From positions 45,596-80,600 of the forward strand of contig JAPLXU010000014.1 in the NCBI GenBank assembly GCA_026395915.1: a stretch of 35,005 nt of DNA. The letters run 5' to 3'. How positions within the stretch are numbered: the stretch's first letter is position 1; each line of letters starts with the position of its first letter. The notes beneath the pieces are model-generated. The model did not search any database. It saw only the letters and a list, made by a program, of their open reading frames with translations, and had not been told where the DNA came from. The translations under genes and the position numbers were made by a program. Below, piece by piece: positions 1-6,955 of the stretch. The stretch comes from Candidatus Nomurabacteria bacterium. Lineage in GTDB: Bacteria; Patescibacteriota; Minisyncoccia; Phycocordibacterales; UBA9973.

Positions 1-16
1 ATAAAATGTTTTCATT

Positions 17-1351
17 ATGAAAAATCGAGTATATATAAAAGATTTGAAGGATAATGTGGGGAAAGAAGTCACTATTGCCGGATGGGTGGATGTAAGGCGC
101 GATCAGGGGAAAATGGTTTTTTTTGACATGCGCGATATGACTGGCAAGACGCAGTGCGTGGCGTTGCCGAGCCGAATAGAGGTGATAGAAAAAGGAAAAG
201 AAATCAGACCGGAATGGGTTTTGAAAATTACTGGCATAGTCAATAAACGCCCGGCGAAAAATGTGAAAGCTGGAGTCTTAAACGGCGACGTGGAGCTAGA
301 AGTGACTATGATTGAAGTTTTATCTAAAGCAATGGACTTGCCTTTCGAGTTAAATGAATCTGTGAATCTCGATACTCATCTCGATAATCTTCCATACACA
401 GTGCGTTCAGAAAGATCAAAAGATATTTTTACTATGCAATCAACTATTCTTGAAGCATATCGTTCTTCATTGAGATCTCAAGGATTTACGGAGTTTATGT
501 CTCCTGGGATTGTGGGTGGAGATGCTGAAGGTGGAGCAGCTGTTTTTAAAGTAGATTATTTTAAAGATCACAAAGCTTACTTGGCAACAAGTCCCCAATT
601 TTATAAACAAATAATGGTGGGGGCATTTGAACGTGCATGTACTATTGCCAAAGTTTTTCGCGCGGAAAAGAGCGCAACGACTAGACATTTGAGCGAAATA
701 ACTCAGATGGATTTTGAAATGGGTTTTATCGAAAACGAGCGAGATGTTATGAAAGTTCTAGAAAATACGATTCGTAATACAGTAAAGAAGGTTGGTGAAT
801 TACATGAGGATATATTTATTCGCTTTAATACAACTGTTCCAGAAATTCCGACCGAAATTCCAGTATTTACTTTGGCTGAAGCGCAAGCCCTTATCGCCAA
901 AGAATTTAATCGCAAAATTGAAGATATAAATGATATGTCTCCTGAAGATGAGCGTCAGATTTGCGAATATGCAAAGAAAAATCTTAAATCTGATTTTGTG
1001 TTCATCACGAGATTTCCAACAAAGAAGCGAGCTTTTTATACCTTTGAGGAACCAAGCGAAGCGCCGTATTCGCGCGGTTTTGATTTATTGTTTAGAGGTT
1101 TGGAAATAAATAGCGGCTCTCAACGAATTCATAATTATGATATTCTTGTTGCAAAAATAAAAGAAAGAGGAATGGATCCGAATAAGTTTACTTATTATCT
1201 ACAAACATTCAAGTGCGGTATGCCACCTCATGGGGGATCATCTACTGGTTTGGAACGTTTTACTGCGCGAATGCTTGAACTTCAAAACGTCAAAGAAGCG
1301 ACAGCTTTTCCTCGAGATATGACTCGCATAGACACTAGACTTTCAGAATAA
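17..1351 (+). CDS. aspS: Aspartyl-tRNA synthetase, archaeal/eukaryal-type (class IIb)
   Basis: Charges tRNA with aspartate in the cytoplasm. The N-terminal OB-fold anticodon-binding domain spans about residues 1-105 (GWVDVRRDQGKMVFFDMRD). The class II catalytic core follows: SPQFYKQ near 192, motif 2 FRAE..TTRHLSE at 214-227 and motif 3 GGSSTGLERF at 406-415, ending in FPRDMTRID. At 444 aa it is much shorter than the usual ~590-aa bacterial AspRS and has no room for the GAD insertion domain, so it is the archaeal-type form. The SPQFYKQ and FPRD motifs favour AspRS over AsnRS. Archaeal-type enzymes are often non-discriminating (also charging tRNA-Asn for amidation), but that cannot be decided here. 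A TAAAAT box at 2-7 ends 9 nt before the ATG. Confidence 0.88.
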   Translation: MKNRVYIKDLKDNVGKEVTIAGWVDVRRDQGKMVFFDMRDMTGKTQCVALPSRIEVIEKGKEIRPEWVLKITGIVNKRPAKNVKAGVLNGDVELEVTMIEVLSKAMDLPFELNESVNLDTHLDNLPYTVRSERSKDIFTMQSTILEAYRSSLRSQGFTEFMSPGIVGGDAEGGAAVFKVDYFKDHKAYLATSPQFYKQIMVGAFERACTIAKVFRAEKSATTRHLSEITQMDFEMGFIENERDVMKVLENTIRNTVKKVGELHEDIFIRFNTTVPEIPTEIPVFTLAEAQALIAKEFNRKIEDINDMSPEDERQICEYAKKNLKSDFVFITRFPTKKRAFYTFEEPSEAPYSRGFDLLFRGLEINSGSQRIHNYDILVAKIKERGMDPNKFTYYLQTFKCGMPPHGGSSTGLERFTARMLELQNVKEATAFPRDMTRIDTRLSE

Positions 1352-1357
1352 ATTTTC

Positions 1358-2599
1358 TTACTCGCTAAATGATTGAGACAAGTCTTTTTTTATCTGTTCG
1401 CTTAATTTTTCTACGCTCTTGAATTTTTTTGGAAAACGCAGATATCTTTCTGTGACGACCTCAATGTCTTTGCCATAAAGATTCCCGTTAAATTCCAAAA
1501 CGTGAACCTCGAGACAGTCTCTGTTCGTGAGAGAATTGATTCCGTGATACATTAGCCCGGAATAAAATTCTCCGTTCAAATCAACCTTGCATGAATAGAG
1601 TCCTTTTGGAAGATCTTTTGCCAGATTGATATCAAGATTTGCTGTTCTTGCGCCGACTTTTTCCCCGTTATTATTTCCAACTAAAACTTTTCCGTTGATA
1701 GTGTACGTCTTGTTCAAACGAGTAGCTAAAGTTACCGCAATAAATAAGAGAACGGCGCCGGCGATTTGAGTTGTTGAAAGTACGTTGTGGTTGAATACAT
1801 AATCAAAAATAACGGCAGAAAACGGCCATGCCAGTTCACATAAAGTCGCGAGTGAAGCAGGAATTTTTTTTAAACCGTAATAATAGAGATACATGGCGAC
1901 AGCTCCGGAAGTGAAAACTATAATCGCCAAAGTTCTCCAGACATCGATGCTGACCGATGGCAATGTCGAGAAATATTTTATGGCAGGAATCATCAGAATA
2001 ATTACGGTGAAGCCGAATCGAAGCGCAGCGAGAAGTCCATAATTTATATTTTTAAGCGAATATTTTCCAAACGTGGTTGACGAGCCCCAAGAAAAAGCTG
2101 CCAATAATGAAAAAACTGCCATCATGACTGTAGCGCTACCGAAATTTATCGAGCTTGGGTCTTTGAACGTAACGAAGTATCCGCCAACTAGCGCCAAAAG
2201 CGCGTAGAGATAAAACTTGGCAGGAAAGCGTTCTCTCAAAATAATCGCTGACAATAAAATGGCGAAAATTGGTTGGAACTTTTGCAAAAGGACAACCACC
2301 GAGACATCCACGAAGCCGGTCAAAAATAAAGCCTTTGTGAAAAAAATAGTGCCGAGCGCGCCACCGAACAAAGCCACCCAAAAGATAGCTGACCATTGTT
2401 TTTTTGTGATCTTTTTCAATTCTGATTTATAGATAAACAAAAACGGCAGAAGAATTATGAGCCCCAGACTGTGCTCCAAGAATACTACAAAGGTGGGCGC
2501 GACAGATGACAAGCGTGGACGCAGAAAAATCCCATCTAAGCTCCAAAGCAATGCCGCTACTATGACTGCTCCCGCACCAATAAAAATTTTGTTTTTCAT
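1358..2599 (-). CDS. EamA/DMT-family transporter fused to a riboflavin kinase domain
   Basis: A 413-aa fusion. Residues 1-293 are about ten hydrophobic helices in two halves, typical of an EamA drug/metabolite transporter (opening GAGAVIVAALLWSLDGIFLR; second half from about 155). Residues 298-411 match the riboflavin kinase domain normally found at the C-terminus of RibF: GKVLVGNNNGEKVGARTANL (PTAN motif with Pro replaced by Arg, Thr319 and Asn321 kept), PKGLYSCKV, then LEVHVLEFNGNLYGKDI carrying the expected catalytic Glu364, then RFPKKFKSVEKLSEQIKKD. The FMN adenylyltransferase half of RibF is absent. Some DMT transporters (RibN) carry riboflavin, so uptake coupled to phosphorylation to FMN is a reasonable inference; the substrate is not shown. 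The last helix runs straight into the kinase domain. It lies 45 nt downstream of prs on the same strand and may be read through. Confidence 0.85.
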   Translation of the reverse strand: MKNKIFIGAGAVIVAALLWSLDGIFLRPRLSSVAPTFVVFLEHSLGLIILLPFLFIYKSELKKITKKQWSAIFWVALFGGALGTIFFTKALFLTGFVDVSVVVLLQKFQPIFAILLSAIILRERFPAKFYLYALLALVGGYFVTFKDPSSINFGSATVMMAVFSLLAAFSWGSSTTFGKYSLKNINYGLLAALRFGFTVIILMIPAIKYFSTLPSVSIDVWRTLAIIVFTSGAVAMYLYYYGLKKIPASLATLCELAWPFSAVIFDYVFNHNVLSTTQIAGAVLLFIAVTLATRLNKTYTINGKVLVGNNNGEKVGARTANLDINLAKDLPKGLYSCKVDLNGEFYSGLMYHGINSLTNRDCLEVHVLEFNGNLYGKDIEVVTERYLRFPKKFKSVEKLSEQIKKDLSQSFSE

Positions 2600-2644
2600 T
2601 AAAATATCAAGTATTACTTGTTAAGCTTTTATTGTATACCATTT

Positions 2645-3514
2645 TCAGTTTTTGGGTAGTTTGATGATCTCTATGTCGCTGTTTTCGCTTTGGATGATAG
2701 CATTTGTGACAAAAATTTTTTCGCAAGAGGCTTTTAATATTTTTTCTGCAATTTTTTCTCCGGCAAACACTCCATGAGTCGCGCCGACAATTATTTTTTT
2801 TGCGCCACGAGATTTCAAGTGTTCTATTGCTCGGATGATAGTGCCACCAGTTGAAATGATGTCGTCTAAAATGCAAACATTTTTATTCTCTACGTCCACT
2901 TCTCCTTCTATTTTATGAATATCCGCATGGATGCCAGTTTTTTCTCCAGTGGCTTTGCTTTCGTGACGGACTTTTGTGAGCGAATGACACTCGCATCCTT
3001 GCGCATTTTCGATAAAATACGAAGAGCCTTCGTCTGGAGATATGACTACGAATTTTTCTTTGTCAAAATATTTTTTAGCGTAAGAAAAAAGTTGTTTGCC
3101 TGCTGATCTGTTTTCTATTTGCAAACCATTTCTCTCGAAATTGCCCGGCTTTGGCAAGAAATGGCAATCGTAAGTGATAAGTTTCTTGACCCCAAATGAT
3201 TTTAAAATTCCGCAAAGCACGTCCGCGCTGACCGCTTCTCCTTTTTTATTTTCTCTGTCTTGGCGGGCGTAAGGGAGATAGGGGACAAAAAGTTCAATAT
3301 GTTTGGATTCTTTTTTAACGCGGGACAATACAAGCAAAAGTTCAAAGATTCTTTTGTCTGGCTCGGGATAAAGTCTGTGGTATATAGTGATTTTTTCATT
3401 TTTAAAAGTTTCAGTTTTAGGTATTTGAACGTATGATTCGGCGTCGGGAAAATGTTTTATGACCACATTTGATCTCCCAAAATCAGCACAGTAAGGAGTA
3501 ATTAATTTTTTCAT
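2645..3514 (-). CDS. prs: Ribose-phosphate pyrophosphokinase (PRPP synthetase)
   Basis: Makes PRPP from ribose 5-phosphate and ATP for nucleotide, histidine and NAD synthesis. The 289-aa protein shows the two phosphoribosyltransferase-like halves: an N-terminal half with FPDAESYVQIP, VPYLPYARQDRENKKGEAVS and YDCHF, and a C-terminal half with the PRPP loop LDDIISTGGTI. It is shorter and more divergent than the usual ~310-aa enzymes. A longer frame opens at 3547, but a TACAAT -10 box (3521-3526) with a TTGTGT -35 at 17-bp spacing ends exactly 6 nt before the ATG at 3514, so that start is chosen and a leaderless message predicted. It stands beside hisG, whose substrate is PRPP, though a strong hairpin separates them. 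Confidence 0.87.
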   Translation of the reverse strand: MKKLITPYCADFGRSNVVIKHFPDAESYVQIPKTETFKNEKITIYHRLYPEPDKRIFELLLVLSRVKKESKHIELFVPYLPYARQDRENKKGEAVSADVLCGILKSFGVKKLITYDCHFLPKPGNFERNGLQIENRSAGKQLFSYAKKYFDKEKFVVISPDEGSSYFIENAQGCECHSLTKVRHESKATGEKTGIHADIHKIEGEVDVENKNVCILDDIISTGGTIIRAIEHLKSRGAKKIIVGATHGVFAGEKIAEKILKASCEKIFVTNAIIQSENSDIEIIKLPKN

Positions 3515-3520
3515 GTGGTC

Positions 3521-3549
3521 ATTGTATAAAAAAAAATTAAAATACACAA
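3521..3549 (-). promoter_or_regulatory. prs promoter, leaderless type
   Basis: On the minus strand TTGTGT (3544-3549), a 17-bp spacer and TACAAT (3521-3526). The -10 ends 6 nt before the prs ATG, so transcription should start at or next to the start codon. Confidence 0.6.
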
Positions 3550-3553
3550 ATTA

Positions 3554-3585
3554 AAACAGGCGGTTCGTTTACGAACCGCCTGTTT
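3554..3585 (-). terminator. Hairpin terminator after hisG
   Basis: A perfect 14-bp stem (AAACAGGCGGTTCG and its complement) with a 4-nt loop. On the minus strand it is followed by a short T-rich stretch, so it should end the hisG transcript before prs. It abuts the prs -35 region. Confidence 0.7.
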
Positions 3586-3637
3586 GTGCGTTTGGCAAGA
3601 ACGCGATGTTAGGCCTTGTTTATTTCTTTCATGAGGT

Positions 3638-4585
3638 TTACCAACTCTTGATGACTTTCGAGATTGGCATTTCGACTAAGTCTTCTGCTCCACTTGTGAG
3701 TAATGCAGGAATTAATGTGTTGAGCTCTTCTTTGAATATCACTGCCCCAACTGAGAAATAATTTCCACCGGAAAGTGGTGTGATCGTAGGAGTCTTGAGC
3801 GCGGGAAGTTGTTGTAGGAGTTTGTCTTTGTCTTGTGTTGTCACATTCATAACCAAGAACACTTGCTCACGCGCAGCCAATGTTCCCAGAAGAAGATGTT
3901 TTAGCGCAACAACAGACTTTTTCTTGGCATGATCTGATGTTTTGGTTCCGGAACGGCACCAGATTTCTTGATTCGTAATGAGGCAAGTATACGATTCAAG
4001 GAAGGTATGAATTGTTTTCAATCCATTTGCGACAAGACTCGCTCCTGTATCAGTGAGACACACGCCATACTTATAATCGCGTGGAATGTGCGCTTCCGTG
4101 CCTCCGTAAGAGAATTCAATTTTGACATCAATGTTGCGATCTCTGAAACTAGACTTGGTCAAAGATGGATACTCGCTCAGGATAGATGGATATTCATCCA
4201 GGATGGATGAACGTTCGACATCCTCAATTCTTTTTGCATGATTGGATTGAGAAGTAACCAATACCACTTTTGCCTTTCCAGAGGAGTTCCCGCGTCCGTA
4301 TGGTAATTCCGCAATCACACAATTATGTGCCGAACTTTCGAACTGACAGTCCAGTCCACAAATTCCTATGTCATATGTGCCGTTTTCAACCAAACGAGGA
4401 ATATGTTGCGGTCGCATGAAGGTGACCTCTGAGAAAAGCTGATCCTCAATGCGAGCATTATGCTTGCGAGGGTCTTTGAATATCCTGAGATTTGCCTGTT
4501 CAAACAGGCGCATTGTTCCTTCTTCCAGGCTACCGTTCGGCAGTGCAATTCTAAGTCCAACCGATTTTTTGTTTTGTTTTTTCAT
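3638..4585 (-). CDS. hisG: ATP phosphoribosyltransferase, long form
   Basis: Catalyses the first step of histidine synthesis, condensing ATP with PRPP. The 315-aa protein opens with LRIALPNGSLEEGTMRLFEQA. It then has RPQHIPRLVENGTYDIGICG, the PRPP-binding region GVCLTDTGASLVANGL, and a C-terminal ~75-aa regulatory (histidine-binding, long-form) domain containing TPTITPLSGGNYFSVGAVI. Residues around 129-142 carry a 7-aa tandem duplication (SILDEYP, SILSEYP) from a 21-bp DNA repeat. No other his gene lies in the window, so it is either a lone enzyme or the rest of the pathway is elsewhere. The upstream neighbour is a TrpR/YerC-type regulator; members of that family are linked to his gene control in Firmicutes. 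A weak promoter (TTGGCT, 18 bp, GATAGT) can be read about 20-50 nt upstream, which would give a short leader. Confidence 0.9.
   Translation of the reverse strand: MKKQNKKSVGLRIALPNGSLEEGTMRLFEQANLRIFKDPRKHNARIEDQLFSEVTFMRPQHIPRLVENGTYDIGICGLDCQFESSAHNCVIAELPYGRGNSSGKAKVVLVTSQSNHAKRIEDVERSSILDEYPSILSEYPSLTKSSFRDRNIDVKIEFSYGGTEAHIPRDYKYGVCLTDTGASLVANGLKTIHTFLESYTCLITNQEIWCRSGTKTSDHAKKKSVVALKHLLLGTLAAREQVFLVMNVTTQDKDKLLQQLPALKTPTITPLSGGNYFSVGAVIFKEELNTLIPALLTSGAEDLVEMPISKVIKSW
4163..4204 (-). repeat. 21-bp tandem duplication inside hisG
   Basis: Two adjacent 21-nt units (AGATGGATACTCGCTCAGGAT and a copy with four changes) keep the frame and encode SILDEYP-SILSEYP on the minus strand, in the region between the two halves of the HisG catalytic core. 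Confidence 0.7.
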
Positions 4586-4682
4586 ATTTTGTTTTCAAAT
4601 AACTATCACACTCTGTGTGGCGAGTAGCCAAGCGTTTTCGGGTAACGACCGCCTACGCATAAAGCTTCGACGGCCAACGCAA

Positions 4683-4712
4683 AACCCCCTTCCTAAAACT
4701 TAGGAAGGGGTT
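4683..4712 (-). terminator. Hairpin between the regulator gene and hisG
   Basis: AACCCCTTCCTAA pairs with TTAGGAAGGGG(G)TT around a 4-nt loop. On the minus strand the stem is followed by TTTTG, so it may terminate or attenuate the regulator transcript before hisG. A similar hairpin lies inside the 3' end of the regulator gene (4745-4769), suggesting both belong to one palindromic repeat family. Confidence 0.5.
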
Positions 4713-4727
4713 AGTTTCGAAAAAATT

Positions 4728-5123
4728 TTACGAATTCAAATGCAACCCTTTCCCAAGTTTGGAAGGGGTATGATGGCTTGAAAGACGAGATAAGACTAAG
4801 CGATATCCACCGAGTGAGCTTTTGAGCCATTTTGAAATTCTAGCAATGGTCGTCGAAGAAAGACCGGTACGTTCCATAATGACATTGTATTGCGCGTCTT
4901 TTGAGAGGAGGAAAGCAGCTTCGAGGCGATTTGCAAATTCCTTAATTTCTTTTTCGGTCATAAGGTCGCGCAGAAAACGCTTGGCTTCATTTTCATTTTT
5001 GAGAGCCAGAATAGCTTCAATCAATTGATTGTTTTTCTTCTCGTTCCAGTCAACCCTCCCTCCGATTTGCATAATCTCTCTGACTGTTTTTATTGATGTT
5101 TTATCATTCATTCCTTTGCTCAT
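4728..5123 (-). CDS. TrpR/YerC-like transcriptional regulator
   Basis: A 131-aa DNA-binding protein of the TrpR superfamily, YerC/YecD branch. The core ALKNENEAKRFLRDLMTEKE, then IKEFANRLEAAFLLSKDAQY, then the helix-turn-helix MERTGLSSTTIARISKWLK, matches this fold. YerC-type proteins are predicted histidine or tryptophan repressors in Firmicutes; here hisG lies directly downstream. The frame also opens with GTG at 5132, but the ATG at 5123 is preferred because a TTGACT-17-TAAAGT promoter ends 7 nt before it. That promoter is covered by two 18-bp palindromic sites, pointing to autoregulation. The last ~14 residues (HTPSKLGKGLHLNS) are encoded by a palindromic hairpin and look like an acquired tail. 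Confidence 0.8.
   Translation of the reverse strand: MSKGMNDKTSIKTVREIMQIGGRVDWNEKKNNQLIEAILALKNENEAKRFLRDLMTEKEIKEFANRLEAAFLLSKDAQYNVIMERTGLSSTTIARISKWLKSSLGGYRLVLSRLSSHHTPSKLGKGLHLNS
4745..4769. repeat. Palindromic hairpin in the 3' coding end of the regulator
   Basis: CCCTTTCC and GGAAGGGG arms separated by a short loop. It supplies the final codons (about TPSKLGKG) of the YerC-like protein, beyond the normal family fold. Confidence 0.5.
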
Positions 5124-5130
5124 ACAATCC

Positions 5131-5166
5131 ACTTTAGCAAACTAAAGTACTTTAGTCAAGTAAAGT
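5131..5166 (-). promoter_or_regulatory. Promoter overlapped by tandem 18-bp operators
   Basis: Two abutting 18-bp inverted repeats, ACTTTAGCAAACTAAAGT (5131-5148) and ACTTTAGTCAAGTAAAGT (5149-5166). Their junction is itself a perfect 16-bp palindrome. On the minus strand TTGACT (5154-5159) and TAAAGT (5131-5136) are 17 bp apart, so a protein bound here would cover both promoter boxes. Side-by-side palindromes of this length resemble TrpR operators, so self-repression by the neighbouring regulator is inferred. Confidence 0.75.
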
Positions 5167-5264
5167 GAAGGGTGAAATGGGGATAACTAAATATCAGAAT
5201 GTTTTGATGACACCAGAATGTTTTGGTGATAAACGGGCAATAGAACAAGTTTGTAATAGTTTGT

Positions 5265-5270
5265 TATAAT
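5265..5270 (+). promoter_or_regulatory. pgl -10 box (extended, leaderless)
   Basis: TGT followed by TATAAT, ending 6 nt before the pgl ATG. No convincing -35 is seen, as expected for an extended -10 promoter. Confidence 0.6.
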
Positions 5271-5276
5271 CAGTCT

Positions 5277-5936
5277 ATGAGTTTTGTTATAAAAACCACA
5301 ACGAAGGCAGAGGATCCGGTGAATTTTATTGCGTCCTCTATTTTGAATCAACTAAAGTCTGGCAAGACTGTTTTGTTTTTTGTTACTGGTGGTTCGTCTA
5401 TAGCTGTGGCTGTGAGAGTTTCAGTACTATTGAAGGATCATGATTTGGTAAACTTGACCATTATGATGACCGATGAGAGATATGGCGAGCCTAATCATGT
5501 CGATTCGAACTGGCATCAAATGTTTGAAAAAGGTTTTAACCTTTCCCGAGCCAAACTCATTCCTATTTTGACTGGAGATGATTTTGAAACGACGGTGGAA
5601 AAATTTAATGAAGATCTCGCCTATGAGTTTAACGTAGCTCAATACACCATCGGTTTATTTGGAGTAGGCAAGGATGGACACACGGCGGGCATACTTCCTC
5701 TTAGCGTGGCAGTGGAGTCGAAAGATTTAGCTTGTGGGTACACCACGCCGGAGTTTTCCCGCATCACAATTACTCCGGAGTTAATAAAAAATCTAGATGA
5801 AGCTGTGGTGTTTATGCAAGGCGAAGAAAAATGGAGTATGGTGCGAGATTTAGTAGAAAAGAAAATTGATATAAAAAAACAACCGGCTCAAATATTAAAA
5901 AAGGTCCCATTATTAACTTTATTTTCTGATTATTAA
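5277..5936 (+). CDS. pgl: 6-phosphogluconolactonase
   Basis: Hydrolyses 6-phosphogluconolactone, step two of the oxidative pentose phosphate pathway. The 219-aa protein is of the Pgl/NagB fold: VLFFVTGGSS near 31-40, MMTDERYGEPNHVDSNW near 62-78, and the signature GLFGVGKDGHTAGILP near 126-141 with the active-site DGHTA. Length matches DevB-type Pgl. gnd follows after 5 nt and zwf is third in the set. Predicted leaderless start at 5277. Confidence 0.92.
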   Translation: MSFVIKTTTKAEDPVNFIASSILNQLKSGKTVLFFVTGGSSIAVAVRVSVLLKDHDLVNLTIMMTDERYGEPNHVDSNWHQMFEKGFNLSRAKLIPILTGDDFETTVEKFNEDLAYEFNVAQYTIGLFGVGKDGHTAGILPLSVAVESKDLACGYTTPEFSRITITPELIKNLDEAVVFMQGEEKWSMVRDLVEKKIDIKKQPAQILKKVPLLTLFSDY

Positions 5937-5941
5937 AAAAT

Positions 5942-6847
5942 ATGAAAATAGCAGTTGTAGGTTTGGGTAGGATGGGTAAACAGATTGCGAGAAAGCTTCA
6001 CGAAGATGGGCATATTGTGATTGCTTATAACAGAAGCAGAGATTCGATTGATGAAATGAAATCTTTGGGTATGACTTCGGCTTATTCGAGGGAAGAGGTC
6101 GTGGCTTTGTTTGGCAAAGAGAGGATAATCATTTGGATGATGGTGCCGGCTGATGCCATAGATCAAGAATTAAAAGAATGGTTAAAGTTGGTGAAAAAGG
6201 ATAGCATTTTGATTGATGGTGGCAATTCTGATTTTCGTCTTACAAAAAAGAGGGCTTTGAAAGTTCTTAAAAGCGGTTCCACTTTGATTGATGTCGGGAC
6301 TAGCGGAGGAATCTGGGGTTACAAGAACGGTTTTTCCATGATGGCGGGAGGAGATAAAAAATCATTTGCAAAAATTGAACCGATTTTGAAAACTTTAGCG
6401 AAACCAGAAGGAGCATATTTTCATTTTGGCGAAAGCGGGGCGGGGCATTATGTAAAAATGACACACAATGCTATTGAATACGGCATGATGGAGTCCTTGG
6501 CCGAGGGATACCGATTGTTAAAAGAGGGGCCGTATAAAAATATTAATTTGGGTAAAGCTGGTGACGTCTGGCAACATCATAGCGTGGTAACTTCTTGGTT
6601 GAATGAACTCACGCGTGACGCTTTAGTGGAAAATCCTACATTGAAAGGAATAGAGGGATTTGTGGCGGAGTCAGGTGAAGCGAGGTGGGCGTTGGAAACC
6701 GCAAAAAAATTAAAAATAGAAACGCCTGCGATCAGCGTGGCGTTTGATGTGCGACTGGCTTCACAAAAAGGCAAGGTGAATTTTGCCACAAAACTTTTGG
6801 CCGCCATGCGAAATGGTTTTGGCGGTCATAAAATTAATAAAAATTAA
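5942..6847 (+). CDS. gnd: 6-phosphogluconate dehydrogenase, short (YqeC/GndA) form
   Basis: Oxidatively decarboxylates 6-phosphogluconate to ribulose 5-phosphate. At 301 aa it is the short bacterial form rather than the ~470-aa one. Visible are the dinucleotide-binding GLGRMGKQIAR (residues 7-17), IDGGNSDF, the substrate loop DVGTSGGIWG, and the catalytic segment GAGHYVKMTHNAIEYGMM with its Lys and Asn. It lies 5 nt after pgl, so is co-transcribed. The gene is followed by a long hairpin element before zwf. Confidence 0.93.
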   Translation: MKIAVVGLGRMGKQIARKLHEDGHIVIAYNRSRDSIDEMKSLGMTSAYSREEVVALFGKERIIIWMMVPADAIDQELKEWLKLVKKDSILIDGGNSDFRLTKKRALKVLKSGSTLIDVGTSGGIWGYKNGFSMMAGGDKKSFAKIEPILKTLAKPEGAYFHFGESGAGHYVKMTHNAIEYGMMESLAEGYRLLKEGPYKNINLGKAGDVWQHHSVVTSWLNELTRDALVENPTLKGIEGFVAESGEARWALETAKKLKIETPAISVAFDVRLASQKGKVNFATKLLAAMRNGFGGHKINKN

Positions 6848-6850
6848 AAA

Positions 6851-6946
6851 ATTAAATCACAAAATTATATTTTTGCGAGGTCCTCGGTTCTCCGGGGCCC
6901 CTCGCCCCGGCCAGACCATCGCAAAAACATAATTTTGTGATTTAAT
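6851..6946. repeat. GC-rich core in 28-bp locus-specific inverted arms
   Basis: Arms 6851-6878 and 6919-6946 are inverted copies matching at 27 of 28 positions, AT-rich, starting ATTAAATCACAAAATTAT. Between them lies a 39-nt GC-rich core (6879-6917). The same core, inverted, occurs at 14663-14701 with two changes that form a compensatory C-G to T-A swap in the core stem, while the arms there are different. The whole element fills the gnd-zwf gap. It could act as a terminator or processing hairpin. Confidence 0.85.
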
Positions 6947-6955
6947 AGAAACAAT

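Noticed and set aside
2136-2432. Overlapping open frames on both strands within the transporter-kinase gene
   Set aside because: They are shadows of a gene with clear domain matches and show no start signal or family of their own.
4590-4682. Possible histidine attenuator before hisG
   Set aside because: No short ORF with a run of histidine codons is seen and no clear alternating hairpins can be drawn.
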